Assembly: GCA_937930305.1 (NCBI GenBank)
Contig: CALGLE010000007.1
Span: forward strand, 1-64,000
Origin: an uncultured Granulosicoccaceae bacterium
GTDB lineage: Bacteria; Pseudomonadota; Gammaproteobacteria; Granulosicoccales; Granulosicoccaceae
Reading direction: 5' to 3'
DNA: 64,000 bases
The notes beneath the pieces were generated by a model, which had not been told where the DNA came from, made no database searches, and saw only the letters and a program-made list of their open reading frames with translations. Shown piece by piece: positions 28,448 to 37,912 of the stretch (the first letter of the stretch is position 1; each line of letters opens with the position of its first letter). Made by a program: the position numbers and the translations under genes.

Positions 28448-28957
28448 TCAGTCGTCGAAAATAAAGCGTTTACGCCGTCGATGTTTCAAACGTTGGATAT
28501 CCGCGTCAACGACAGATGCGCCCACACCCCACGTCAGATTCATCGACACAAAGGTTTTTGGCACGCCTACGGCAGCCAAGTCGTCAGCCGTGCATTGGTT
28601 GAGATGATATTGAACCCGTAATAACGCACCAATCAGTTCATCTAAATTTTTGTGTTGCACAATACTCGTACGATTCGAAGTCGTAATTCGGAGCCGGCCG
28701 AATTCCAAAGACAAATGCTCATGTAGCAACGCCAATACTGCATCACGTTGGTCAGCTGGTGTTAATGCGGAAATTTCATCGACCTCAATGGATGCAAAAC
28801 TGCTAACTCGATCACTGAGCGACACGACATTTACGCTGTCTACTCGTCGAGGTTTACAGGCACGATTTTGAGCAAATTCTTCCAGCAATAGACGACGACC
28901 GTCATAATCCGCCATTTGCACTACCCGGGTTACTGCTGGAAACGTTTTTGGCGGCAT
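28448..28957 (-). CDS. hypothetical protein, 169 residues
   Basis: No family recognised. No signal peptide or membrane segment. The chain is of mixed charge with a predicted helical middle (DQRDAVLALLHEHLSLEFG) followed by short strands (RLRITTSNRTSIV) and a strongly basic tail (RLKHRRRKRF, then FDD). It looks like a cytoplasmic protein, perhaps RNA-binding from the basic tail, but that is a guess. It converges on the small membrane-protein gene, with a weak 5-bp hairpin at 28431-28447. Confidence 0.6.
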   Translation of the reverse strand: MPPKTFPAVTRVVQMADYDGRRLLLEEFAQNRACKPRRVDSVNVVSLSDRVSSFASIEVDEISALTPADQRDAVLALLHEHLSLEFGRLRITTSNRTSIVQHKNLDELIGALLRVQYHLNQCTADDLAAVGVPKTFVSMNLTWGVGASVVDADIQRLKHRRRKRFIFDD

Positions 28958-29103
28958 GACGATCTAAAGAACCTGGGATCTGGATGAATTAAGTCGCACA
29001 ACGAGTGGGTCATACGAATACGGGGGTAAGAATACCGTGCTGGCCAATTTAGCGCTGCGAGCCAGTACCCGAATCGATACTCATTACCTAATAATTTCGT
29101 TAC

Positions 29104-29682
29104 CTAACCCTCACATGGAGGCTGTTTAGCCGTCATTAAAATCTCATGCAGTTCGGGTCGGTTCTGTTTCACTTCTTGAAGTGTGAGGCCTTCGAGAGAA
29201 TGTGGAAATTTTAACCACTGATCAGTTTCGTGCAGGTAATAGTCGGGCACCCGCTGGGTCTGGTTACGCGCCGGTTTGTAATAAGGCACCGCCACTCTAA
29301 CGTCAGCGGGCATGTTCAATCGAGTGGCGGACTTCAGCGCGTTGATGATGGCCTCAATGCTACGACCCGTGTCGTAGACATCGTCAACAATCAGTAGTCG
29401 ATCTTCAGCTGATACTTTTTTGATCAAATAACTGAGGTTATAAACTTTGACTTCGGCAGCCTGTTGATCTATAGCGTGATAGGAGGAGGTTCTTATGGCT
29501 ATGTGATCGGTCTCTACACCCCGATAGGCCAACAGTTCTTGCACGGCAATGCCCATGGGTGCACCACCGCGCCAAACAGCTACGATAAAGCTCGGTCGAT
29601 AGCCGCTTCGATAGACAGCCGCCGCCAGACGGAAGGAGTCCTCGAGTAACTGCTGTGCGTCCAGATAAATTTTTTCCGCCAT
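29104..29682 (-). CDS. phosphoribosyltransferase, COG2236-like (copy 1)
   Basis: A 192-residue type I phosphoribosyltransferase. The PRPP loop is intact (LLIVDDVYDTGRS near residue 95), and the pyrophosphate-binding turn is AVWRGGAPMGIAV near residue 36. Members of this group salvage purine bases or act in modified-nucleotide pathways; the base is unknown. It is divergent from a close paralogue 77 bases away, and both share the N-terminal pattern KxYxD and the ending YYLHxTxxWLxxPxxLxGL. Confidence 0.88.
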   Translation of the reverse strand: MAEKIYLDAQQLLEDSFRLAAAVYRSGYRPSFIVAVWRGGAPMGIAVQELLAYRGVETDHIAIRTSSYHAIDQQAAEVKVYNLSYLIKKVSAEDRLLIVDDVYDTGRSIEAIINALKSATRLNMPADVRVAVPYYKPARNQTQRVPDYYLHETDQWLKFPHSLEGLTLQEVKQNRPELHEILMTAKQPPCEG

Positions 29683-29695
29683 AAAATGTAAGCAC

Positions 29696-29726
29696 TTGAG
29701 CGATGTGGCTGGCCAACGAATATACT
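29696..29726 (+). promoter_or_regulatory. promoter candidate for the second phosphoribosyltransferase
   Basis: TTGAGC (29696-29701) and TATACT (29721-29726) are separated by 19 bases. Transcription would start near 29733. This supports translation from GTG 29760 rather than the in-frame ATG 29703, which would lie inside the promoter. Confidence 0.4.
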
Positions 29727-29759
29727 ACGTCTGCATTGCCATACGGTACACTGCACACG

Positions 29760-30347
29760 GTGACTACCAAACACTATATTGACGAAGCCGCCTTGCTACA
29801 GGATGCCTATCGATTAGGCGTGAACATTGCCAACAGCGACTTCCAACCCACCTTTATTGTTGGGCTGTGGCGTGGCGGCAGTGTGGTCGGTATTGCTGTG
29901 CAGGAATGTTTGCAGTATTTAGGTATTGAAACGGACCACATCGCCTTGAGAACTTCTTACCGCGGTGTGGGTGGGTATCACCAGATGGTGAATAACCCCG
30001 ATGAAGAAATCCGAATTCATGGTACTCAATATTTATTGGAAACCATCAACCACACCGACAGCCTGTTGATCGTGGATGATGTATTCAGTTCGGGGCTGAA
30101 TGTTCAAGCGGTTATCCATCGTTTAACCAAGCGCCTCAAACGCAATATGCCTAATGAAGTTCGCGTAGCGGTACCTTGGTATAAACCGGTACATAACCGT
30201 ACCGATCGCGCTCCAGACTACTATCTTCATACTACCGAGGACTGGTTGGTCATGCCTTATGAACTCAGCGGTTTAAGCGCTGACGAAATCAGCCAACACA
30301 AACCCTTCCTCACTCCCTTATTACAAGAGTTGGATCCTTCTGCGTGA
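29760..30347 (+). CDS. phosphoribosyltransferase, COG2236-like (copy 2)
   Basis: A 195-residue paralogue of copy 1. It keeps the turn GLWRGGSVVGIAVQE and most of the fold, but its PRPP loop reads LIVDDVFSSGLNV, so the usual TG pair after the acidic residues is SG. This may change substrate preference or activity. I choose GTG 29760 because MTTKHYIDEAALLQDAYRLG then aligns with MAEKIYLDAQQLLEDSFRLA of copy 1. The stop overlaps the DUF368 gene start (GTGA), so the two are an operon. Confidence 0.85.
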   Translation: MTTKHYIDEAALLQDAYRLGVNIANSDFQPTFIVGLWRGGSVVGIAVQECLQYLGIETDHIALRTSYRGVGGYHQMVNNPDEEIRIHGTQYLLETINHTDSLLIVDDVFSSGLNVQAVIHRLTKRLKRNMPNEVRVAVPWYKPVHNRTDRAPDYYLHTTEDWLVMPYELSGLSADEISQHKPFLTPLLQELDPSA

Positions 30348-31264
30348 AATCAGACTTATCGACGTTTTTAAACGGCCTCGCTATGGGTGCTGCCAACGTA
30401 ATCCCGGGCGTATCCGGTGGCACCATCGCGCTCATTACCGGCATTTATGAACGTTTAATAAACGGCATAAAACGCTGCGACCCGACCGCTTTGAAATTGG
30501 TGCTAAAGCGAGAATTCAAAGCCGCTTGGACATACGTAGATGGTCGATTTTTACTGGCACTGATGTTGGGAGTAGCGGTTAGCATTGTGTCATTAGCGCG
30601 CTTATTCGAATATTTACTCGAGCATCATGAACGGCTCACTATGGCCTTCTTTTTTGGCCTAATCTTATTGTCCATCGTGTACGTGGCTCAGCGCATCACG
30701 GCCTGGACGCCGTCGGTTTGGCTTGCCTTGCTGATCGGATCCGCTATCGCCATTGGTATCGCGTTCCTGGCACCAGCCAGTGAAAATAACTCGTTTTTCT
30801 ATGTGTTTCTTTGTGGCGTGGCAGCGATAAGCAGCATGATTCTGCCAGGTTTATCCGGCTCATTCGTGCTAATCATCATGGGCAACTATGCGTTAGTGCT
30901 CAGCGCCATCAATAATTTTGAGTTAAGTATTATCGTGCCATTGGCACTGGGTTGTGGGTTCGGGCTGATCGCGTTTTCGCACATCCTATCTTGGGTATTC
31001 AAACACCACGCGAATCAAACACTCGCGGTAATGACAGGCTTTGTTATTGGATCCTTAGTGGTTATTTGGCCCTGGAAAGAAACCTTAACCAACGAAGTGT
31101 TGCGCGAAGGAAAACCACCTAAGGAAGTGGTGACCGGCTACTCTTGGCACATGCCTGACGTAACCCACACAGAAACTTGGGTAGCCATCGGATTGATGTT
31201 ATTGGGCGCTGTGTCAATTGTGTTAATGGAACGTATTGCAGGTCGATCTAATCGCCGTGCATAA
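30344..31264 (+). CDS. DUF368 family polyprenyl-phosphate translocase (PopT-like)
   Basis: A 306-residue membrane protein with about eight to nine helices. The two DUF368 re-entrant signatures are present: GAANVIPGVSGGTIALITG near residue 16 and SMILPGLSGSFVLIIMGNY near residue 163. DUF368 proteins recycle undecaprenyl phosphate across the inner membrane for cell-wall and O-antigen synthesis. Coupled by a 4-base overlap to the second phosphoribosyltransferase. Confidence 0.9.
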   Translation: MKSDLSTFLNGLAMGAANVIPGVSGGTIALITGIYERLINGIKRCDPTALKLVLKREFKAAWTYVDGRFLLALMLGVAVSIVSLARLFEYLLEHHERLTMAFFFGLILLSIVYVAQRITAWTPSVWLALLIGSAIAIGIAFLAPASENNSFFYVFLCGVAAISSMILPGLSGSFVLIIMGNYALVLSAINNFELSIIVPLALGCGFGLIAFSHILSWVFKHHANQTLAVMTGFVIGSLVVIWPWKETLTNEVLREGKPPKEVVTGYSWHMPDVTHTETWVAIGLMLLGAVSIVLMERIAGRSNRRA

Positions 31265-31296
31265 TTTATAAAAAAACAAAATTTATGGGTTCTCTG

Positions 31297-32520
31297 TCAG
31301 TGCGCTGACCCGCGATTACGTCTCTTATCCAAGCGAGATGACGACAACAACAACGGCACAATAGCAACCGCTAATCCCATGGTAATCCAAGCCATAGGAC
31401 GTGCTGAACCATCATGAAATAAACTGACCGCAACAGCGGCTAAGCCTGCCGTGGTTTGCTCAACGCCTGCCAGCATGGCAGAGGCTGAACCAGTTTGCGT
31501 GGTCACAGAACGTAAAGCCCGGCTGGGTGCTACCGCAAATAATCCCGCCATGCCAAAGGTCATGATGGCATAGCAACTGGCTATGACCCAAGGGGTGATT
31601 TCGGTGAACAGTATGATAGTGACCAACACAACCGCACCAATAAAAATAACCACCCCACCCGCATTGAGCATGGCTTGCGTATCGATCGAGTCCACCAGTT
31701 TTGACGCGATGAGGCTGCCTAAAAAGAACGCCACAACAATGACAGCCTGATACCAGCCGTAGGCATCCGCACGCACGCCCAGTAGCTCAATGAGCACAAA
31801 GGGGCCACCGGTAACAAATACAAAAATTAACCCTAATGCAATGCCACATAACGCGGTGTGCACCATAAATTCTTGATTCACCAACAACCGGGCGTAACCG
31901 CTGACCACGCGCTTAGGTTGCAACGCAGTGGAGTCCGGTGTAGTGGATTCTGGCAAATAAAGATACGCCACCAACAAAGAAGCCATGGCCATACCAGTGA
32001 GTACATAAAAATTCATGGCCCAGCCATAACGAACATGCAAATACCCACCTAAAATGGGTGCCACCGCAGGGGCTATGGCAATAACCATGTTGAGCAACGC
32101 TAAGACTTTAACTTGCTGTTTCTCAGTGTATAAATCTTTAATGATGGCCAAGCCCAGTACCGCTTCCGCAGCGGCTGCCAACCCCAACAACACCCGAACA
32201 ACAATCAATTGCTCAATGCTGTTTACCTGTGTGCAGGCAAAACATAAAACGATCACCGCTGAGATGGAGCCCAACAAAATGGGCCGTCGTCCAAACCGAT
32301 CCGATAAGGGACCATAGAAAAATTGGGCAAGACCAAACGCCAACATGTTTAAGCTAATGGTGAGCTTAACCATGGCAGGAGTGGTAGAGAAAACTTCAGT
32401 CAGGTCCGGCATGCTGGGCGCATACATATCGGTGGACATGATGCTGGTGCTGGAGGCGAGCACCAAGATGCCCACCACCAAAGCCATGCTGGGCGTGCTA
32501 GAGGACTGCGTTGTTGGCAT
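31297..32520 (-). CDS. Bcr/CflA family MFS drug efflux transporter
   Basis: A 407-residue inner-membrane protein with 12 predicted helices. The N-terminal region STDMYAPSMPDLTEVF and the motif A-like GPLSDRFGRRPILL are typical of Bcr/CflA pumps that expel bicyclomycin, chloramphenicol or sulfonamides. ATG start at 32520. No regulator is adjacent. Confidence 0.9.
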   Translation of the reverse strand: MPTTQSSSTPSMALVVGILVLASSTSIMSTDMYAPSMPDLTEVFSTTPAMVKLTISLNMLAFGLAQFFYGPLSDRFGRRPILLGSISAVIVLCFACTQVNSIEQLIVVRVLLGLAAAAEAVLGLAIIKDLYTEKQQVKVLALLNMVIAIAPAVAPILGGYLHVRYGWAMNFYVLTGMAMASLLVAYLYLPESTTPDSTALQPKRVVSGYARLLVNQEFMVHTALCGIALGLIFVFVTGGPFVLIELLGVRADAYGWYQAVIVVAFFLGSLIASKLVDSIDTQAMLNAGGVVIFIGAVVLVTIILFTEITPWVIASCYAIMTFGMAGLFAVAPSRALRSVTTQTGSASAMLAGVEQTTAGLAAVAVSLFHDGSARPMAWITMGLAVAIVPLLLSSSRLDKRRNRGSAH

Positions 32521-32603
32521 AGCGGCAAGCCGACCCTAAACGGGCCGGCCATTGTAAAGCAATTAACGCAAGGGGTAAGGAGTCACGCAGTTAGATTACC
32601 CGC

Positions 32604-34091
32604 TCACGTGGTTGGAAAAGCGAACACGGCTCCATCTTTAATGCCAGTTGGCCAGCGTGCGGTGATCGTTTTCAAGCGCGTATAGAAATGCACACCCTCT
32701 GGCCCATATATAGAGTGATCCCCAAATATGGATCGCTTCCATCCACCAAAACTGTGATATGCCACCGGCACAGGAATGGGTACATTCACCCCCACCATGC
32801 CCACTTCAATGTCATTAGAAAACGCTCTGGCAGCATCCCCATCGCGCGTGAAGATGGCCGTACCGTTCCCGTATTCATGATCGTTTATCATTTGCACCGC
32901 TTCGGAATATTCATTCGCACGCACAACCGATAAGACCGGGCCAAATATTTCTTCCTTATAGATGTCCATATTAGTCGTGACGTTGTCAAACAACGTGCCA
33001 CCGACAAAGTACCCCTCTTCATAGCCTTGCAAACTGATGTTGCGACCATCCACAACGAGATCTGCACCCGCCTTAACACCGCTGTCGATTAAACCAACAA
33101 TCTTCTCTTTGGCTTGCTTAGTGATGACAGGACCCATTTCCGCATCGGAATCATCGGCAGGGCCAATCTTCAGTCCTTCCACTTTGGGGCGTAACTTTTC
33201 CACCAAGCGGTTGGCGGTGTCTTCACCCACCGGCACGGCCACGGAAATCGCCATACAACGTTCACCTGCTGAACCAAAGGCGGCCCCCATTAACGCATCA
33301 ACGGCTTGATCCATATCGGCATCGGGCATCACGACCATGTGATTTTTCGCCCCCCCTAAGGCTTGCACACGCTTTCCGGCGGCTGTGCCGCGGGTATAGA
33401 CATATTCTGCAATGGGCGTGGAACCCACAAAGCTTAAGGCTTTCACATCGGGGTGATCGAGTAAGGTATCAACGGCGGTTTTGTCGCCATGTACAACATT
33501 CAATACCCCTTCTGGAAGCCCCGCTTCCCACAATAAGTTGGCAACGAAATTCGCCGCTGACGGATCGCGTTCTGAGGGTTTTAGAATAAAAGTGTTACCG
33601 CAAGCGATGGCCACCGGGTACATCCATAAAGGCACCATGGCGGGGAAATTAAACGGGGTAATACCTGCGCACACACCCAGTGCTTGCCGATCACTGAAAG
33701 AATCGATGGCAGGGCCTACGTTGCGTGAAAATTCGCCTTTCAGCATTTGCGGAATACCACAAACAAACTCCACGACTTCTTTGCCGCGCTGCACTTCCCC
33801 TAAGGCATCGTCATGGGTTTTGCCGTGTTCGCGGGAAATCTCCCGAGCGATGTCCGCGCTGTGTTTTTCAATCAGTTCATTGAACTTGAACATGATGGCA
33901 GCGCGTTTAAGCGGTGGGGTGTTGGACCAGGCAGGAAACGCAGCCTGTGCCGCTGCAACGGCCTGATTCACCTCATCGACACTCGATAAACCGAGCTCAT
34001 CGATGGCAGCGCCTGTGGCGGGGTTGTAGACCGGTTGAGTGCGGCCGCTACCGCTGGCGATTCGTTGTCCACCAATCAGGTTTTCAATCAT
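32604..34091 (-). CDS. mmsA: CoA-acylating methylmalonate-semialdehyde dehydrogenase
   Basis: A 495-residue aldehyde dehydrogenase. The catalytic Cys lies in GSAGERCMAIS (near residue 282), and MmsA-specific phrases are NFPAMVPLWMYPVAIACGN, ALGGAKNHMVVMPDAD and SIFGDHSIYGPEGVHFYTR. It converts methylmalonate or malonate semialdehyde to propionyl- or acetyl-CoA in valine, pyrimidine and inositol catabolism. The gene is alone and divergent from the glycosylase gene; no mmsB is nearby. Confidence 0.94.
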   Translation of the reverse strand: MIENLIGGQRIASGSGRTQPVYNPATGAAIDELGLSSVDEVNQAVAAAQAAFPAWSNTPPLKRAAIMFKFNELIEKHSADIAREISREHGKTHDDALGEVQRGKEVVEFVCGIPQMLKGEFSRNVGPAIDSFSDRQALGVCAGITPFNFPAMVPLWMYPVAIACGNTFILKPSERDPSAANFVANLLWEAGLPEGVLNVVHGDKTAVDTLLDHPDVKALSFVGSTPIAEYVYTRGTAAGKRVQALGGAKNHMVVMPDADMDQAVDALMGAAFGSAGERCMAISVAVPVGEDTANRLVEKLRPKVEGLKIGPADDSDAEMGPVITKQAKEKIVGLIDSGVKAGADLVVDGRNISLQGYEEGYFVGGTLFDNVTTNMDIYKEEIFGPVLSVVRANEYSEAVQMINDHEYGNGTAIFTRDGDAARAFSNDIEVGMVGVNVPIPVPVAYHSFGGWKRSIFGDHSIYGPEGVHFYTRLKTITARWPTGIKDGAVFAFPTT

Positions 34092-34200
34092 GTTTTGCTG
34101 TGCCCAAAATTAAAGGAAATTGTGGAGAAGTCAGTAACGCTATAGTAAGTTGACCAAAGGGTCAATAATTGAGTCAGGCAAAGGGGTATATCTGTTCGCA

Positions 34201-34743
34201 ATGAGCACGTTTCAGCCATCTTACTCGTTCGAACCGGTGTCTGGGCCCACACCAAACGTTCTAATCCTGGGCAGCATGCCGGGCCAGGCTTCTTTACAGG
34301 CGGTGCAATACTATGCTCACCCACGCAACGCGTTTTGGCCGATTGCAATCGGCGCGATTCAACACACCCAGCCTCACTATCAAACAGCACACGCCATACC
34401 CTACGAGGAACGAATACAGGCGGTTATCGATCACGGAGTGGCTTTGTGGGATGTGTTAGCGCAGTGCCAACGGCGAGGCAGCTTGGACAGTGATATCGAG
34501 CGATCCAGCGAAGTGGTTAATCCAATCCATGAATGGCTAGCCAAAAACTCCAGCGTGAAGCGGGTTTGTTTTAACGGAAAAACGGCCGCCGCAGTATTCC
34601 GTCGTCATCTCGGCGCGAGCACGCCTTTGAGTAAAGGTTCGCAACCCGTTCAATTCTTCACCCTGCCCTCAACCAGCCCAGCCATGGCGACTTTAACACT
34701 GCCCGAGAAGGCGGAGCGTTGGAAGCCCGCTTTTTTCCGGTAG
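34201..34743 (+). CDS. DNA-deoxyinosine (hypoxanthine) glycosylase, UDG superfamily
   Basis: A 180-residue single-domain glycosylase. The UDG-fold motif 1 is VLILGSMPGQASLQAVQYYAHPRNAFW split around residues 20-46. The LPSTSPAMA segment near the C-terminus corresponds to motif 2. This matches family 6 glycosylases that remove hypoxanthine, the product of adenine deamination. I start at ATG 34201 although the frame extends 17 codons upstream. A YfbR/HDDC2-like nucleotidase gene follows 48 bases later. Confidence 0.88.
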   Translation: MSTFQPSYSFEPVSGPTPNVLILGSMPGQASLQAVQYYAHPRNAFWPIAIGAIQHTQPHYQTAHAIPYEERIQAVIDHGVALWDVLAQCQRRGSLDSDIERSSEVVNPIHEWLAKNSSVKRVCFNGKTAAAVFRRHLGASTPLSKGSQPVQFFTLPSTSPAMATLTLPEKAERWKPAFFR

Positions 34744-34791
34744 AAAATTTCTCGTACACTGCGCTCTAACTGTTTCTGATTGATCCCGTCA

Positions 34792-35397
34792 ATGTCCGAA
34801 TCTTCCAATAATTTAACGTCTCGACTCTCGCAGCAATTGAATTTTTTAGCCGAAATTGATGCCCTGAAATCGGTTTATCGCGCCAGCACCTTAACCGGTG
34901 AGGCACGCCATGAAAACAGCGCTGAACACAGCTGGCACATCGTGATGTTTGCCATGGTCTTGGCAGAACACGCCAATGAACCCATTGATCGTTGGAAAGT
35001 TATCAGCATGCTAATGGTGCACGACATCGTTGAAATCGATACTGATGACCTGCCACTGCACGCTCCCAGAGATCCACAGCGGGAGGCAAAAGAACAAGTC
35101 GCTGCTGAGCGCTTGTTCGGCCTACTGCCGCCGCCGCAGGCGCAAGAGTTTTTATCGCTATGGGAGGAATTTGAGCGCGGTGACAGCGCTGAGGCGGTAT
35201 TTGCACGTTCCTTAGATCGCTTTCAACCCATTATGCAAAACAGCTACACGCAAGGAGGAACCTGGCCTAACTACCAAGTCACTCTAGAGCAGATGCATGA
35301 ACGCACAGGCCATATCGAAAAGGGATCGAGCACCCTTTGGGAACAGGCAAAGTCGGTGTTTAAAGTGGCGGTGAATCATGGCTGGATTAAAGGCTAG
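34792..35397 (+). CDS. HD-domain phosphohydrolase, YfbR/HDDC2-like
   Basis: A 201-residue HD protein. The metal ligands are visible as His in RHENSAEHSWH, His-Asp in LMVHDIVEIDTDDL, and Asp in SLDRFQPIMQN. Relatives are 5'-deoxynucleotidases that trim dNMPs. Placement after a deoxyinosine glycosylase gene suggests a nucleotide-quality theme. I prefer ATG 34792 (MSESSNN) to TTG 34780. Confidence 0.87.
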   Translation: MSESSNNLTSRLSQQLNFLAEIDALKSVYRASTLTGEARHENSAEHSWHIVMFAMVLAEHANEPIDRWKVISMLMVHDIVEIDTDDLPLHAPRDPQREAKEQVAAERLFGLLPPPQAQEFLSLWEEFERGDSAEAVFARSLDRFQPIMQNSYTQGGTWPNYQVTLEQMHERTGHIEKGSSTLWEQAKSVFKVAVNHGWIKG

Positions 35398-35594
35398 TCC
35401 AACTATTAGGCGCAGCGCATTGTGCCAACGAGACTGAATCGAGGCTTCTGTGAACGCATTTTTCCAAGAACAGAATCAGATCACGATTGGCGCAGCACAT
35501 TGTTCACAACGTATCACTCAAGCCGTTAGTTCGTATTGTGCAGGCAAAATTTTGTGTGCGTTATTACTCTAAACAACATACCTTTGTGTTCACT

Positions 35595-36971
35595 ATGAAA
35601 AAACTATTACTCGCACTGCCCATCGTGGCAGGCGCTTCTTGGGCAGGTACTTCTTACTACGCAGGCGTTCAATCAGAAACCGCCTACGACAACCTGCTGT
35701 CACAGCTGCAATTGATGCAACCCTTAAGCTTTGAAAAAGAGTCATATGAGACCGGCTTAACCACCAGTAACGCGGTGACCATCGTGCGTGCAGTGTCAGA
35801 GAAGAACGAAAAGGCACCGGTTCTGTTTCGCCTTCTACACGAAATCAATCATTCCCCCGTGCGCCTAGAAGACGGATCACCTGAAGTGGGCACCGCCACC
35901 ATTCGCACGATCGTTTCAGAAGATTCTAATCACCCAAAATTCAAAGAAGTGCGCGAACTATTCAAAGGCGATGAACCCATTGAATTGATCACCACGGTGG
36001 GCGTGGGCGGCGTAGTGGAGAGCGTTGCAAACATCAGCGCACTGGAAGTAAACCATCCAGACAAAGCAGAAACTCTGTCAATCGATGCAAGCTCATTTAC
36101 GATATCCGTGCAAGACGAACAAGCAAAAGGTAGTGGCAATCTAGGCGCGATTAACATTCTAGGCGCTGATGGTGAAGTCATTAAAGGCAGTCCATCCAAC
36201 TTCAATGCTGAAGGCATGATCAGCGGGTCTAACATCTTCGACTACGAGTTTCTTTGGACCATGGACGAATTGTCGATTAAGTCGGAAAATTTACCTGACG
36301 CTTTAGTTTTCTCTGATATCAGCTCTTCCGTGAACTCTGAGGTGAAAGGCCAGACACTGGATCAAACCATCGTTTTTGATCTTAAAAACATTGATCTAGG
36401 CGCTGCCGCGCCTAAAGATGCCTCTCCGTTAACGTCTGCCAGATTAGATATTGCCGTGAACAATGTAAACGTTCAGGCGATGAAAGAATATCGAGAGACC
36501 GTGAATCAATTCGGCGTTGCAGAGCAGATCGAACAGTCGGATAGATTCATCAGCGAATTGTATTCCACGATTACAAACCTCATTACCAAAGACGTTGAAG
36601 TGGACTACCGTCTAACCCTGGGCAACGATGGTGGTTCTGCTGACGCAGGTTTCTTAATTCGTTTTATCGGTGATGATTCTGAAACTGGCCGTGACTACAT
36701 TGTGACCGCTGGCGATGCGCTGAACGCAATTGAAATTGAAGTGGATGTCAAAGCAGATAAAGCCGCGGTAGAACTAACGCCCGCGGCGGGATTTATGTAC
36801 TCCCCACAAGCACAGATGGCACTGTTAGATAACGGCGACCATTACCTGGGCAAGGGCTCGATTAAACAGTCAGTGGGCGATTTGAATGGCCAACAATTTC
36901 CACTGCAAGAGATGTTAGGCGGCATGCTCGACATGCCTTTGGAAGCCCTAATGGAAATGCAGGGGTTGTAA
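35595..36971 (+). CDS. YdgA/DUF945 family exported protein
   Basis: A 458-residue protein with an N-terminal signal anchor (MKKLLLALPIVAGASWAGTSYY) and the family phrase GVQSETAYDNLL shortly after. The rest is a long series of amphipathic strands with the DUF945 ending QGL, in which acidic residues dominate. DUF945 proteins are envelope proteins; recent structure-based ideas place them with AsmA-like lipid-handling folds, which I have not verified here. I start at ATG 35595 because the upstream extension lacks a signal and would bury it. Confidence 0.88.
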   Translation: MKKLLLALPIVAGASWAGTSYYAGVQSETAYDNLLSQLQLMQPLSFEKESYETGLTTSNAVTIVRAVSEKNEKAPVLFRLLHEINHSPVRLEDGSPEVGTATIRTIVSEDSNHPKFKEVRELFKGDEPIELITTVGVGGVVESVANISALEVNHPDKAETLSIDASSFTISVQDEQAKGSGNLGAINILGADGEVIKGSPSNFNAEGMISGSNIFDYEFLWTMDELSIKSENLPDALVFSDISSSVNSEVKGQTLDQTIVFDLKNIDLGAAAPKDASPLTSARLDIAVNNVNVQAMKEYRETVNQFGVAEQIEQSDRFISELYSTITNLITKDVEVDYRLTLGNDGGSADAGFLIRFIGDDSETGRDYIVTAGDALNAIEIEVDVKADKAAVELTPAAGFMYSPQAQMALLDNGDHYLGKGSIKQSVGDLNGQQFPLQEMLGGMLDMPLEALMEMQGL

Positions 36972-36980
36972 AACTGTACA

Positions 36981-37014
36981 GCCAGCGTGACCTGATCATT
37001 CAGGCCGCGCTGGC
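36981..37014. repeat. interrupted hairpin at a convergent gene junction
   Basis: GCCAGCG (36981-36987) pairs with CGCTGGC (37008-37014), and inside it CCTGA pairs with TCAGG around TCAT. The two stems are separated by a 3x3 internal loop. The inner arm includes the stop codon of the kinase gene. There is no U-tract on either strand. Confidence 0.55.
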
Positions 37015-37902
37015 CGCAATGGCTCCTGGCACACCCACCACATAAGCGGCACATGCGTGGCCTGCCAGTAGACATGCAGCCCGATCTTCGCCCGCCAAAT
37101 AGGCAGCCAAGTACCCGGCATTAAAGCTATCGCCAGCCGCGGTGGTGTCCACCACTTTTTCAGCCGGCGGAAAATTCAGGTTTTCAAGCGCAGGCTGATT
37201 TGGTGTGACGGGGCCTAGTTCACCGCGCTTGATCGCACAAGCCTTATAGTTTCCTCGTGCAAAGCGCTCGATTACCGCATCATCAGAGGCCTCACTAAAT
37301 AATGCACGCTCATCATCCATCGATGGCAGTGCGATATCCGCGATTTCCCACATGGCGCTAATTACATCCCTTGCTGTGTCCGCACTTTCCCATAACCGAG
37401 GCCGGTAATTGGAATCAAAGGCCACGAGGGTATTACCAGCGGAAGATTCAGCTGCCAGATATTCCATTAGCCGCAAGCGAGCACCGGGCGTCATGATTGC
37501 CAGCGTAATACCCGACAAATAACTGATTCGGGCTGGTGGCAAAGTGACGTCGATGTTTGCGTCGCTAAACAACTTTCTAGCTGCTGATTGGTCGCGCCAA
37601 TAGTGAAAACTGCGCTCACCATGATCATCCGTGCTAATGGAGTAAATACCGATATTCGCCTGAGTGTCTTCGCGCACATGGGATGTATCTAACCCCTCTT
37701 CCAAAGCGCAGTTAAACCAAGAATGCGACAGTGGATCGGTTCCCACACAGGTGAGGTAGGCGACTTGGCCATTGGCTTCAAGTGCTCTTTGGCAATACAC
37801 CGCGGTGTTGTATGTATCCCCTGCGAAACTGACTTCATGACCTCCATCAACGTTATGACGAATTTCAGCCATGACCTCACCCATAGACAGCAACGAATAC
37901 AA
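37000..37902 (-). CDS. PfkB family carbohydrate kinase
   Basis: A 300-residue sugar kinase of the ribokinase fold. It has SMGEVMAEI and SFAGDTYNTAVY near the N-terminus, and the catalytic signature VVDTTAAGDSFNAGYLAAYLAG near residue 240. The N-terminus resembles 2-keto-3-deoxygluconate kinases, but no matching sugar pathway is adjacent. The start is TTG 37902, fixed by AAGGAG six bases upstream. It lies 10 bases after the cobT-like gene, so it is very likely co-expressed with CobS/CobT pair 2. Confidence 0.88.
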   Translation of the reverse strand: MYSLLSMGEVMAEIRHNVDGGHEVSFAGDTYNTAVYCQRALEANGQVAYLTCVGTDPLSHSWFNCALEEGLDTSHVREDTQANIGIYSISTDDHGERSFHYWRDQSAARKLFSDANIDVTLPPARISYLSGITLAIMTPGARLRLMEYLAAESSAGNTLVAFDSNYRPRLWESADTARDVISAMWEIADIALPSMDDERALFSEASDDAVIERFARGNYKACAIKRGELGPVTPNQPALENLNFPPAEKVVDTTAAGDSFNAGYLAAYLAGEDRAACLLAGHACAAYVVGVPGAIAASAA

Positions 37903-37912
37903 TGTAAGCTCC

